This document shows, piece after piece, positions 1-11,747 of a stretch of DNA of 64,000 bases. The stretch comes from Lichtheimia corymbifera B2541. Taxonomy: Eukaryota > Mucoromycota > Mucoromycetes > Mucorales > Lichtheimiaceae. Below the pieces are notes generated by a model, which saw nothing but the letters and a program-made list of their open reading frames with translations, did not search any database and was not told where the DNA came from. The position numbers and the translations under genes were made by a program. Numbering within the stretch: position 1 is the stretch's first letter; the number at the start of each line of letters is the position of its first letter. The stretch covers positions 62,001-126,000 of the forward strand of contig JNEU01000330.1 of NCBI GenBank assembly GCA_000697475.1, written 5' to 3'.

Positions 1-62
1 TTGCGGGTTGATGCAAAATATAGCTAACAAAGATCTTCTTGGCGTTCTCTTTTATTAAACAG

Positions 63-2800
63 CGACCTGTTCAAAGAACCAAGTCAGCTACCTCGTCGTC
101 CGTCGCCTCTTCACATGATACCGTATGTACGACACGTTGACGTATACACAATTTATGCTAAACCCAATATATCACTATAGGCGTTTTCAAAGGCATGGCA
201 AGCAAGTGTTCCCGCGGCTATTATCAAAGACACACCCAAAAAGGAGATTCAGCGACAAGAAGCCATTTACGAGTTGATTTACACTGAAGACAATTACGTG
301 CGTGATCTTTGCTTGCTGGACGAGGTAATAACCCGCATTTTCAAAGGTCTCGTTGTCATGTTAACATGATGGAAAAATAGATATATGCACGCACGCTTCG
401 ATCCGCCCAATGTATTGATGAGGGACGACGCGACGCCTTTTGTGATAACGTCTTCAGCAATTACCAAGAACTCTTAATGATGCACAAGGAGCTCTTTCGT
501 GAATTACACGACTACCAAACGCTGTGTCAAGTCCGGTCAAAAGGAGGATTTGTGGATCGAATTGGCAACATCATGCTGCGCTACGTGGATCGTTTCATGA
601 AAGCATACACACGTTATGGTCCCCATGTTCCTGTCGCTGAGTATTTAATCAAACGAGAGACGAGCAACAATATCCTATTCCAGAACTTTGTACGCGAACG
701 TGAGAAACAGGCCGAGTGTCGCAAGTTACCCTTTCGTCACTTTTTGATTACACCGCTCAGTCGTCTTCAGCGATACCCATTGTTGATCAAGGCCATTCTT
801 GAAAAGACACCTGAGCATCATCCTGATCGACATGATCTCATTCGATGTGACGAGATTATCAGGAGCGTTTGTACACGGACAGATGATTTGACAAAGGAGA
901 CTCGCATGAAATTGGCAATCTACGAAGTCGATGACAATTTGCAGTTCAAGTCTGGGACGCCTTTTATGGATCTACGATTAAGAGAAAAAGGACGTCAATT
1001 ATTACACTCGGGTGTCGTTAAGCGTCGTATCTACATGGAGGAAAAAGAGCATCACTTGTACCTGTTTGATCACTTGTTACTCATCACCAAACCAAGAGAC
1101 AACATTCACTATGTGTGGAGACGCCCTATCCCACTTGAACTGCTATCCGTACGTGAGAATGCCAATGGCGTATCCAACACAAATCATCGTTCAACATGGT
1201 CTTCATCCTACCATTCCACTGCACCCCTAAGTCCACCCGTTTCAACACCACCAACATCATCCACGCTCATCATTCGACACCTTGGAAATAAGGAAGGGGA
1301 TTATGTATTCCACGTACCAGATGCCCAAACTCGAAATGAGTGGAAGACAAAGATCATGGATGCAAAGGCAGCATATGAGAAGGCACACCCTGAGCGCAAG
1401 GTGTTTAATATCAAGACTCTGAGTGACACGACCTTCACAACAGCAAGTGGCCCTGCTAGTAATGGAAAGGTGACATGCAGCGCTTCATTTGGTAAGTAAA
1501 AACCATGGCATGAAAAAGAAAGCGGCCATCTTATTGACATGATGTGTTTCTAGTGGGAGCACGTGGACAGCAAATGGTGGCCGTTGGCACTGAGCAAGGT
1601 GTATGGATGGGTGCAGAGGGTAACTCCAACTTGACCAAGGTATTGAACACGACCAGTGTGACCCAATTGGCGGTCCTACAAGATTATCACATCTTTCTCA
1701 TGTTGGCAGGTATGTGTGTGTGTATGTACGGCAATGATATATGACTCGCATGCTAAACTTATTCCAATAGACAAGGTGTTGATAGCCTACCCACTTGATG
1801 CATTGGATCCAACCTCATCGACATCTTCACTAAAATCTCGACAAAAGTTACCATCCTACCAACTAGCCAAAAGCGTCTCTTTCTTCCAAGCTGGCGTATG
1901 TGATCGTCGAGTTATTGTGGTGGTCAAAAAGAAAAAGGGTGTCGATAGCGTGTTTACTGCATTGGAGCCTGTATGCGGTGATTTGAGAGATTCACGCAAC
2001 AGCAAATACCTCAATACCAAGACGGGATTATTGAGCAGGGCGCCTTCTTGGTTCAAGTCATATAGGGTAAGTTCTCTGGGGCTATTTGGTTGTTACAGGC
2101 ATCATTGATTGATGTATATGTATTTGCGTTATGTAGGACTTTTATATTGGTGCTGAATCATCGGCAATACACATCCTGAACAAACGACTTGCCATTGTAT
2201 GCGAACGAGGATTCGAGATCATTAGCTTGGATACGCTAAGGAACCATCCACTGCCAGAACTAGACGATCCGGATTTCCAATTTGTGCAAAAGCGTCAAGA
2301 TCAACTGATACCCCTTGGCATGTTCCGATGTCAAAGCAATTACCTCCTCTGCTACAATGAATTTGCTTTCCTCGTTGATATGAAGGGCAGGTATATTCAT
2401 GGTCAACCAAGGTAAGATCACAATAATGTCATGATGGATAAAGGGATGGTATAGCTAATGGGGGGAATCCGATGATATGTAGAATCGAATGGCATGGCAC
2501 GCCACGTTCCGTAGCATTCTGCTATCCTTACGTGATTGGATTTGATCCTAACTTTATTGAAGTACGACATGCGGAAACAGTAAGTGTATATAGGAGGGTC
2601 TATTGGTAATGCAATGCTTATTTCTATGTTTGTAGAGCGAATTGATCCAAGTTCTTGAAGGAGTGGATATGCGAATCTTATACAGCAAATCGGGCATTGG
2701 AGCTTCTTCAACGGTGATCCATGGTTGCATGACACATTCCTTTAAACCTGACTATCATTATGTCTTCTCGTTGACACCTGCTTTCCAACCCTCTGCATAA
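63..2800 (+). CDS. Rho guanine-nucleotide exchange factor (DH-PH-CNH), 5' part outside window
   Basis: Partial gene; the window opens inside an intron. Exons 63-122, 181-324, 381-1491, 1554-1709, 1771-2066, 2137-2411, 2483-2579 and 2636-2800 join in one frame to 767 visible residues and a TAA stop. A DH domain runs from about residue 37 to 235, including the hallmark segment PLSRLQRYPLLIKAIL near residue 192. A PH domain lies at about 275-400. A CNH (citron) domain lies at about 430-755, with blocks such as EQGVWMG and CERGFEII. This order matches fungal Rom1/Rom2-type GEFs that activate Rho1 for wall integrity and polarised growth at the plasma membrane. Such proteins usually have a DEP domain upstream, which would lie beyond the left edge. 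The gene converges on the next one, with only 154 bp between stop codons. Domain identity is clear; the exact paralogue is not. Confidence 0.93.
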
Positions 2801-2954
2801 CACACATTCATTTATACATATTGCATAATCATAGCTTTATTTCGCAATCTCATTTCGTAATTATTCTATGTTATTCACGCACATACAACACACACATATA
2901 TATACGCATATAACCATAATTATAGGCTTAGTGATTAAACACTCCAAAAAAAGT

Positions 2955-3500
2955 TTAGGACATACCTCGATTCACGTGTTTTTGAAATGTCAATCCATCT
3001 GTCATTGTTGCAGTCTTGTTGATTTGTCGATGTTGATCGCGACTGACCAAGCTTTCAAGTATTTCTCCAGATCCACGGACCAACCTACATAAAAGGGAGT
3101 GGGTGTACATGATCAGCTCATCACCATATGCATAAATAAGCTATCCCCTTATCCCATCCCACCGCATTCTGCCAGTCTCTGGATCGTATTCATGTCGGAT
3201 AACGGATCGTTGCTTTTCATAATCCTCCTTAGTTTGTGGTATCATAGGAGCACGTTGTTTTCCACCACTATGCGTTTTGGATACTGTAGGAGTGTCCTCA
3301 GGCTTCTTTTCCTCTTTTTTGTTGTATAGCTTTGCAAGCCGTTTAAGTTCCTCCAGGTCATTGACAGACGAAGTGGACGATTTTGACTCGTGTCGAGAGT
3401 GATGGTGCTTATGCTTCTTTTCAGAATGTCGATGACGCTTCCTTTCCGAGTGGTGATCCTCATGTTTTCGTTTCTTGTGGCGGTGGTGATGTTCACCCAT
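2955..3500 (-). CDS. SR-25 / ARL6IP4-like basic nuclear protein
   Basis: Two exons, 3163-3500 and 2955-3084, encode 155 residues. The first exon alone runs into a stop (WDGIRG*), but a GT-AG intron at 3085-3162 restores a strongly conserved tail. The N-terminal third is His/Lys/Arg/Ser-rich (repeated HHRH, KHKHHH, SERKRHRH), as expected of an RS-like nuclear protein. The C-terminal half carries the SR-25 family signature: TKEDYEKQRSVIRHEYDPE, then, after the splice, RGSGEILE, SRDQHRQINK and ATMTDGLTFQ. Human ARL6IP4 (SRp25) has the same arrangement and is linked to pre-mRNA splicing. The molecular activity of the family is poorly defined, so I assign only the family. The start ATG at 3500 is the first in the frame. 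It converges on the RhoGEF gene. Confidence 0.88.
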
Positions 3501-4318
3501 AGTGAGAATAGAGGTTGGCGGAATAAAGAGAGACAGATGGATGTTATTGTTGTTGCTTTGTTATCATCACCATCCGACCAATCCCTGTACACACCCTCCT
3601 CTTCCGCTCTTCTTCTCTTTTTCCTTTATCAGTATCCGTAAATGGACGCAGTACGATCCTGCATTTGCCATACGTACCATACATCTTTCTATAGTACAAT
3701 GCATCAAGTATGCCCACATACGATGAGGTCCGACTCACGATGAAGCAAGGTCTCATAGAAACTTAAAAATGGCTGGCAACGCAATCTCGTATTCGCTCAA
3801 GTAATCCTTCAACTCAACATCATTTATGCGTGGTAACGGCTTATCCTACACAACATGCGAGCTGGATGATGAAAATTGCTGCAATGGAATGGCGTGGTCC
3901 AGTTGAATACGGTTACACTTTTCAGCGTTGTATATATCCCATTCCTTCCATCCAATGTACCCATATTCATATGTATTCAAGCAAGTTGCTACACGTAAAT
4001 AAAGCTGCTTCTATACAATGGCTATCTACTGTCCATATAAGAAAAGGCTGCAAGTAACTTGAGACAATGGAGTATAGACCTCGCTAATAACAATTGCAGG
4101 AATTCGGAACACCAAATGATACTCAATCTTCGCCTACAATACACGCACGTGACATCCCATTATCACGCACTGATAACGCCATCATAACATATCAATATAA
4201 TATTAATGAAGAATAGACTTTAATTTAATTAAAACAAACATATAGCAATACGATCTTTGAAGATGTGTATATGTTTTGTGGGGGGATGTGGGAAAACGAG
4301 AGGAAAGCGAAGTTTGCA
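3501..4318. other. Intergenic, promoter side of the SR-25 gene
   Basis: About 0.8 kb between the SR-25 start (minus strand) and the end of the next minus-strand gene. Short ORFs on both strands show no family motif and no consistent splice pattern. An AT-rich stretch near 4190-4240 probably holds the 3' end signals of the gene to the right. Confidence 0.5.
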
Positions 4319-5934
4319 TTAAGGAAAAGGGAATGGCATGGCGAATTTCTTTGGGAGGGTAAAAGTAGGAGGGAAATCATCGAGGTGGGAATTATTGGGG
4401 ATCCACTGCTGTGGTGGTGGTAGTTGTTGCATGAAAGGAGGGTGCTGGTGTTTTTGGATTACTGTGGAAGGAGGGTGCGGTTGCTTGTGGATTACATTGG
4501 AAAGAGGGTGCGGTTGTTTTTGGGTTGCTTTGGAAGAAGGTTTCGGCTGTTTTTGGATCACGGTGGAAAAGGGCTTCGGTTGTGTTGGTTGAGGCAGCTT
4601 TACGTGGGATGATGACCTGATCGGCTTCGAATCCATCAAGAGTGGTGCACCTATTCCATAAAGAGACAAAAAAGTCAACAAAGGAAAGTGAAAGGACGTG
4701 TACACTGCATATTGTTTACCAGGATTCTGATTGATTTGTTTGCCTTTGGCGATAATCTTTTCTGCAACCTCCAATTTGTGTTCAGCGACTATTAGCTTGC
4801 CTTCAGCGGCTATCAGCTATACATACAAGAGCATTAGGATTGCATATATTTACGAATATCATCAGGTCCACACGACGACTCACCTCTCCACGCAACTCCA
4901 CCTCTCAAGCAGCAGCTTCGCCTATTGTGTTTTGCTTATCCCTGACTTCGGCTGATTTGGTTTTCAGATCTTGTTTTAAATCCTTGTCTTCAGCAGCTTT
5001 GAGCTAATAGATACAAGAGCATCAGGATTGTATATTCACAAATATCATCAGATCCACATGAAGACTCGCCTTTCCACGCAACTCCCCCTTTCGTGCAGGA
5101 GCTTCGCCTATTTTGTTTTGCTTATCCCTGACTTCAGCTGATTTGGTTTACAAATCATGCTTTAAATCCTTGCCTTCAGCGGCTTTGAGCTACACATACA
5201 AGAGCATCAGGATTGCATATTCACGAATATCATCTGCTCCACGCTACTCACCTTTTCACGCAACACCTCCTCTCGAGTAACAGCTTCGCATACTGTGTCT
5301 TGCACAAACAGTTGCACATCCCTGACTTTAGCTGATTTGGTTTTCAATTCATGCTTTAAATCTTTGTTCTTGGCGTTGACACGTTCAAAACGAGCTTCAA
5401 CCTGTACATGTGACAACGTTAAAAATGCTATTACCCTCTCGAAAGTAATACAATGAATTACCTGTTGTAATTGTGTGGATTTTTCAGATAGCTGTTGATC
5501 AAGGTCTTGACAAGTTTTTGCAGCCAACTCCAAAGATAGCGTCAGCTCGCGTGTGTATGATTTATAGGCGTCTACCTTTTAATCCCATTACAGGTGAGAT
5601 ACATTGATACGCATATATAACATCCCCCATTGCATATACCTTGGCATTGAGCGTCTCTAACGTTTCTACATGCTGCTCATTTTCCTTGAGAAGCTCTTGA
5701 GCAATATCTATTGTATGATGCATGCATTAAAAAGGGCAAGTAACCGGGTACACATATGGATGACTTACTAGCAACTGCGCGTGCATCATTTTTCAATTCA
5801 TCCATGTCATTTTGCCATCTTGCCCGAGCATGGCAATCATCTCTACCGCAACAGCAGCTGCTACGCGATGAGGGTGGGAGGCGAGCAGATGTCGATGTTT
5901 GCTTCGTTGTATTCTTGTTTAACATGATGGACAT
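4319..5934 (-). CDS. Coiled-coil protein with Pro/Gln repeat tail; contains two stop-bearing duplicate exons
   Basis: Not recognised. Frame-consistent exons are 5769-5934, 5640-5707, 5462-5575, 5252-5401, 4720-4816 and 4319-4650, giving 308 residues. The start (MSIMLNKN) is followed by a Cys-containing basic segment (SSCCCGRDDCH) and then heptad-rich coiled coil (QELLKENEQHVETLETLNAK, SLELAAKTCQDLDQQL, RFERVNAKNKDLKHELKTK). The last exon encodes a Lys/Gln/Pro tail with four 11-residue repeats. Between exons 5252-5401 and 4720-4816 lie two further 120-nt exon-like copies (5070-5189 and 4884-5003) made by tandem duplication. Each has good splice borders but an in-frame stop, so the model skips them. 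Skipping keeps the frame because every border here is phase 0. If they are included, the protein ends early and loses its tail. Function unknown. Confidence 0.68.
4442..4573 (-). repeat. Four 33-bp tandem repeats encoding an 11-residue Pro/Gln/Lys unit
   Basis: On the minus strand the last exon of the coiled-coil gene reads PFSTVIQKQPK, PSSKATQKQPH, PLSNVIHKQPH, PPSTVIQKHQH: four diverged units of 11 codons in register. Confidence 0.85.
4817..5387 (-). repeat. Three tandem copies of a ~187-bp intron-plus-exon unit
   Basis: Copies begin at 4817, 5004 and 5190, each opening on the plus strand with a cta(t/a/c)a(c/g)atacaagagcat-like acceptor region. Each holds a short intron and one exon of the coiled-coil gene. 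The unit nearest the gene start (5190-5387) has an open exon with about 30 nt that the others lack. The other two carry stops (TAA at 5148-5150, TGA at 4905-4907), and the middle copy has a GC donor (gcgagt) instead of GT. Confidence 0.9.
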
Positions 5935-8760
5935 GGTTTGGAATTCGATAGAGTGAGTTGAGGTGGGAAGAAGAGTGAGAAAAAGAAAAAAGAGGCATCG
6001 AAGTATGATAAAGCATGATGCGAAACCAGTGATGGATTCGGAAGCAATATTAGCGGAAGCGGCAAGGAGGGGTTACATGGCAACATTGACATGGTGATGG
6101 TATATTTCATCTTCTTCAACAATGTGATTAACAGTAGCTAGCTGGTCAAGGTCCCACTCTTACTTTGCACAGCTTCTTTGCTATTCTTGCGTTGATGCAT
6201 TTCTATGTTGTACGCGTATTCCTGTCATTACGCTATGTCCAGCATATCATCTCTTGGACATAATTTATCATGTGCATGTGATTTCCTTCAGATATGGATC
6301 ACTTATATCAGGTGCTCGACGGTTTTATTATGTTTAAAGTCGGTTTTCCTTACGGAAAAATCAGCTTGCTTTTATTATACTACGTCTACAAAAGATCAAG
6401 GGATTCATATCCACCGACACATTCGGTAGACCGCCGCTTATGATTGCCAGCTAGACTCACTGAAAGCTGTGTTCCAATATATCAGTGGTCAAGTTTTCAC
6501 CTTCATTCAGATGAGTCGTGAACCCTATAAACAGTGATGCATAATGTGAATCAAATGATGATGGTTTTAAAACCCGGTGTACTTGCACCATTACAACCGG
6601 ATTACATGTCGGAAATGATGAATTGCAATTCAACTTGCTGATAACAATGTGATCAGGGCTCTCTTCAAAAAGGGGGTATTGGATTTGCGATGCGTTTGTT
6701 CATGGAAGCCAAACTGCTTTCCTTGTAAAAGTGATGGATTTGAGCTTAATACTCTGTGTAACGTGGCCAATGCGGGTGGTCCTGCTGATCATTTCTGTAA
6801 TATTGCCCATACCACGTTTGATTGTGCAATCTTGAGGTATTAGTAAGAGTCCTTTTGTTATTGGGTGGAGTAGTACGATTGATACATGTGTGCAAAGTTC
6901 GACTCTTATTTGTTAAGTGCACGCATTATCGCGCATACTAAGAAAAAGGATGCTTCGGAATGGGTTGGAGGGGAAAAGCTGATGTCTTGGGGACCTGGTA
7001 GTAAGGCAATGACTCTTCTTGGATCATGACACACACCCTTTTGCTATACGTGAGGATCACTCTTTTTATTTACGTGAGTCTATTATTGTCTATCATAAGG
7101 AGGATGAAGTGTGGAGGGTGTGTGGAGGGTAATTGAATGGCGTCAGAATGTAATGACACTGGGTGAATCCAAATTTGGGGACGGCAGCCTCCACGACTTG
7201 AGACAACGCTTCTTTTTCTTTTTATCCTCCTCTGCTTTTATCCCAATTCACGACATCCCGATCAAGGTAATGTATTATAAAAGAGTGTTGTTGTTGGCTG
7301 TGAAGTACTAATGTAGTTCTGAACAGGCATTGTCAGGGAGAGTGAGCGTGGTTGCCATAGCGATATCGTTGCTGCCTCGTGTTCGTTCCCATTCCCGCTC
7401 TACGCTTGGTGTCAACAGGTACATTCAGAGCCCCAATGTTGCAGCCGAACTAGTTCCATTGACGGGTTAGCTCGTATAGAGGGCAAGTTTGGTTTCAAGA
7501 CGTTGACTCGTTTGGCGTTTTGTTTCGGCTCAACAACACTACACCATGGTTTTCGATTTCCAGTAACCAACAACAAAGGGTCTTTGTGTATAAGGAAAGG
7601 CAAGTGCAATGAGACAAACAATGAAAAAGACGTTTATTGTATATGTGTGCTAACAATGAATTGTATAAGCTTCTTTTGGTCAGGCAATGCGACTGGGGCA
7701 TCATCATCTTTTGGGTTCGACTCCCAACCTGTACCTTTTGAACATCATCCACACACTCTTTCTCGTGATGTGTGTTGGTGGATTATCCTCTGAGGATCAC
7801 GATGACGAGAGGTCGTTCTTTATTCGTTGGAGAGGATGGATAATAACAACTAAGATGGGCCCTTAGACGCCATGAAAGTGATGCATCGATGGTGATTCGG
7901 CTATGCATTCCTGCAGATTTGCTTATCTTTATCTATAGAGACGACAATGACAAAGTCCTTTCTCTTGGCAAAATGATGATCACTTGGTGAATTTCCCGTA
8001 TCTCGCTGACAATAAGAGGAAGCATTCAAGATCCCAGATGGCCATGGTAAAGTAGCTCAAGCTTAGCTAGATTATTCCTCTCTTCTTGTTGCTTGGAGAT
8101 TAAGCTTAGATGATGAATTGATAAAAATGATTCCATTATTGATCTTTCAAGAAATATATGGGTGGATTGATCTTGAGAGAAAAATGGATTTCATGACGTG
8201 TGACATTCAATGCAGCCATTCAAAATCAAAAACTTTACGAGCGAAGTGAGCAACTAGGGTCGCTAATGATCATCCATCACAAATTGAGGCGTGAATGATG
8301 TGTGCCACAACAGCCAATCTGCAAGGTGTTGTCAGGACGATTCAAAATGCATTCACATAGCGCTCTTGTGTGGAGAGAGACACAACAAGGTGACAACACA
8401 TTCCTCCGTGTTCGCCACCAGATTATCAGTGAACCAGCAATATATTGGATCAGGCTACAATGTTCATTCCTATGATATGAGATTACATGCTTTTTATCCC
8501 ATACCACCCTAACTAAAGTCATATAAGCCATGGCATGGCTTTTATTAGTGTTTTGGATTATGAAGCATGCTAGGCCTATTGTCCACCTTGGCTCACTCAT
8601 TGTTTACGTTGATCCATCTTTTAAATGCCAACCAATCGTAGAGTTGTAATTCAAATTATGTTGGAGACAAGGAAGCCATTCTTATATAAATAGGTATGCA
8701 TCCTTGCAAATGTTACCGATCGCCTAATCATTTGTCTTTATTCGCCCTGTTGTAATCATC
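5935..8760. other. Long gene-poor interval with the promoter of the next gene
   Basis: 2.8 kb with few splice-like signals and no recognisable family on either strand. A Cys-rich reading frame near 6650-6843 and a T-arm-like hairpin near 7709-7728 are noted separately. A TATA box (cttatataaa) at 8681-8690 lies 71-80 bp upstream of the ATG at 8761 and fits that gene. Confidence 0.5.
8681..8690 (+). promoter_or_regulatory. TATA box of the acidic surface-protein gene
   Basis: The sequence cttatataaa followed by tagg lies about 75 bp upstream of the start codon at 8761, a normal fungal distance. Confidence 0.7.
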
Positions 8761-9978
8761 ATGCATACATCCAAGTTTTATGTTCTTTTGGCTGTCACTA
8801 TGGCAGTGACAATGGGTAAGCATGATCAATGGGAACGATGATGATGATAAATTTACTAACATTGGTAATCTATCCTATATGTAGCCCATGCCGCTGAATT
8901 GCATAACCGTGACAAAGGATTGAATGTCCATGGCAACAAAGTACACGCACGTGACATCATTCACCAGCAAGTCAAGGCAATGGCTGATGATGAAGACAAC
9001 GATGATTCTGATATCCTTTCTGGTGGCACTGGAAAGTTGAATGAAAAAGACGACAAAGCCAAGAATCAAAAAGATGCCGATGTTGATGAAGAGGAGGAAC
9101 AGGGTGATATGAATGAGGAGGAGGATCAAGAACAAGAAGATAAGGACAACGATGACCTTGTGGGTGGTGATGATGACGTTACAGTGACCAAGCTGGTAAC
9201 TCACATTGAGGTGGCATATGGCCCTGGACCCACTGCTATTGCCGAGGATGATGATGAAGTTGAAGATGTCAAGGACAAGAAAAAGGATGCTGAGGATGAC
9301 GATGAAGTTGAAGATGTCAAGGACAAGAAGAAGGATGCTGAGGATGAGGACGACGTTGAGGATATCAAGGACAAGAAGAAGGATGCTGAAGAGGAGGAAG
9401 AAGAGGAGGAAGATGTCGATGTTGATAACACTTTGGGCAAGAACAAGGAGAGTAACGATGACAAGGACAAAGAGAGCAACCCATCCAAGAACAAGAATGT
9501 CGATGACGAAGAGGAAGAGGAAGAAGAAGAGGAAAAAGTCAGCGAGAAAAAGAACAAAAACATGGACGATGAAGCCGATCAAAAGAAGAAAAACGCTGAC
9601 ACTGAAGAAGAAGAAGAAGAAGAGGATTTGGATGATATTGACAAGGATGCTGCCAACCGTGCTGTTGTATCTAGCGAACAATCTTCTTCTTCAGCAGCAG
9701 CATCAGGTACTGCTGCTACTGGTATGCCTAGTGCCTCTGGTGCAGGAGCCATGGCATCTGGTTCAGCAGGCAGCCACAGCAGTGGTAGCATGTCTCTTGG
9801 TCATTCCAACACCCTTCGTATGCAGCCAGCTTCTAGTGCTAGTGGTGGTTCGTCGTCTTCAAGCACTGGCTCTGGATCTCATGCTTCCAACTCCACCTCC
9901 AATGCAAACATTGTTCACATCACAGCAGGTCTCTCGGTTGTGTCACTGTCCTTTGCCATTCTCAATTCTTTGTTCTAA
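8761..9978 (+). CDS. Acidic, repeat-containing secreted protein, probably GPI-anchored
   Basis: Exons 8761-8815 and 8885-9978 give 382 residues. The first exon and splice create a signal peptide (MHTSKFYVLLAVTMAVTMAHA, cleavage probably after AHA). The body is extremely rich in Asp, Glu and Lys. It includes three near-perfect 16-residue repeats of the type AEDDDEVEDVKDKKKD (about 9238-9390), then Glu-runs alternating with Lys-rich stretches. From about residue 265 the protein becomes a Ser/Ala/Gly-rich stalk, and it ends in a hydrophobic tail (HITAGLSVVSLSFAILNSLF) after Asn/Ser residues, as expected for GPI attachment. This architecture suggests a charged wall or plasma-membrane protein, perhaps cation binding; no enzymatic domain is visible. 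No family assigned. The long minus-strand ORF over it is a mirror of the GAA/GAT codons. Confidence 0.82.
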
Positions 9979-10012
9979 TCAATCATTCACATATAAAAAG
10001 TTTAACTTATTG

Positions 10013-10018
10013 AATAAA
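10013..10018 (+). terminator. Poly(A) signal of the acidic surface-protein gene
   Basis: AATAAA 35 bp after the TAA stop at 9978. Confidence 0.55.
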
Positions 10019-10132
10019 GAAACATTGTGTGATTCATTCTTCTCTTTCGATTACCGTACATGACAGGCAGCGTCAATATCGCCGCATAAATTTGATGGCG
10101 GATTTTTCTCAGGAGGTGCAGCTTCTTTAACT

Positions 10133-11747
10133 ATGGTTGATACCACCGAACCCACTTGCTCAGCTGTCAGCTGCGATCGACCCGCTCATTTACGATGCCC
10201 CACTTGTGTCAAGCAAGACATTGTTGAAGGATCTTCTTTCTGTTCCCAGGATTGCTTCAAAAAGAGCTGGGTATGCAATGTGCAACCATTCTCGATCTCG
10301 TCCACTCATATATTGTTGATCTTAGGGTGTTCACAAGGCAGCACACAAGAAGCATCAAGGTGAGTCTCTTTATTGCATAGAATGAATGTTTGCTAATGTT
10401 GTTTATGCATTTCAGGCACGCAATATGATCCCTACACCACGTTCCCTTATACAGGAAAGTTGCGTGCAGTATATCCACTATCACCTCGACGTGCTGTTCC
10501 CGATCACATTCCTCGACCTGACTATGCTGAGGGTGGTATTCCCACTTCTGAAATTGCCAATCGTCGCAGCAACCAAATCAAAGTGTTGAACGCTGAAGAA
10601 ATTGAAGGCATGCGGAAAGTCTGTAAGGTATGTAGCGAGGCGCAGCATTACATTGGCTTATTCACAGTGTGGCTGAGGCTCCTCCTATCACATTAGATTA
10701 CACGTGAGGTCTTGGATATTGCAGCTGCAGCTGTGCGCCCTGGTATCACCACGGATGAAATTGGTAGGCTTTTCAGGAGGGTGAGAGTGTGTGTGTGCAT
10801 GGGATAAAATGCATGTAAACTGACATGTCACGTGATATTTAGATCGCATTGCCCACGAAGCTACCATTGAACGCGGTGCATACCCATCACCATTGAACTA
10901 TTATTACTTTCCCAAGTCATGTTGCACGTTAGTATCTCACGCACTCTATCAATGATTGATCATATATACTGACGTCGAACCATGTAGTTCTGTCAACGAG
11001 GGTAAGGAGATGGTGGATGAACGATGATGACCATGGGGGACTAATGATATATCCCACTAGTAATTTGCCATGGTATTCCGGATCAGCGTCCTTTGGAAGA
11101 TGGTGATATTATCAACATTGACATTTCCTGCTACTATGGTGGATTCCATGGCGATATGAATGAGACATACTGTGTTGGCAATGTGAGCGAGACGGCACGC
11201 AAGTTGGTGGATTGTACTCGTGAATGTTTGGACAAGGCAATTGCTGCTGGCAAGTATTGGACAAGGATATGGAAAAGGCAAATAATAACTTGTTGGTATA
11301 TAGTTAAACCTGGTATGCGATACAGAGAATTTGGCAAGATCATTCAAGACCATGCACACAATAATGGATTCTCTGTGGTGCGCGCATTTGTTGGACATGG
11401 CATCAATCAACTTTTCCACCCTCCACCCGACGTTCCTCATTATGCCAGTAAGTATTTCCTCCCCCAGCACGAACATATCAATACTCATATGATGCTTCAT
11501 AGACAATAAGGCTGTTGGTATTTTGAAGCCTGGACATTGCTTTACCATTGAGCCAATGATTTGTGAGGGTGATCATCGTGAAGTGGTTTGGTAAGTTTTG
11601 ATTTCAAAGGCACATCGTGTTTGGTATTCACTGAGACATATTAGGCCCGATGCATGGACTGCAACAACCAAGGACGGCAAGCTATCAGCACAATTTGAGC
11701 ACACTTTGCTAGTTACTGAGGAGGGTGTTGAGATCCTTACAAAATAA
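10133..11747 (+). CDS. MAP1: Methionine aminopeptidase 1
   Basis: Ten exons: 10133-10270, 10326-10359, 10416-10627, 10697-10763, 10843-10927, 10988-11001, 11061-11249, 11304-11447, 11503-11590 and 11645-11747, together 357 residues. The N-terminus has the C6H2 zinc finger typical of type 1 eukaryotic enzymes ([17 protein letters not shown], then [10 protein letters not shown]), which docks the enzyme to ribosomes. The pita-bread peptidase domain follows, with all five metal ligands in context: [17 protein letters not shown], the His in GHGINQLFH, the Glu in FTIEPMI, and QFEHTLL near the end. It removes the initiator Met from nascent proteins in the cytosol. Oddities are a 14-nt exon (10988-11001) and a GC-AG intron (donor gcaagt at 11250). 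The start ATG at 10133 directly precedes the zinc finger. Confidence 0.96.

Noticed and set aside
7700..7735. T-arm-like hairpin (ttggg-ttcgact-cccaa) suggesting a tRNA
   Set aside because: The 3' acceptor strand that would follow has no matching 5' strand within 60-120 bp upstream, and no D-arm or anticodon arm can be folded.
8875..9681. 268-codon minus-strand ORF rich in Leu/Phe/Ile/Val
   Set aside because: It is the exact antisense of the GAA/GAT/AAG-rich acidic protein gene, which has a signal peptide, splice site and GPI tail on the plus strand; the hydrophobic antisense product is a codon artefact.
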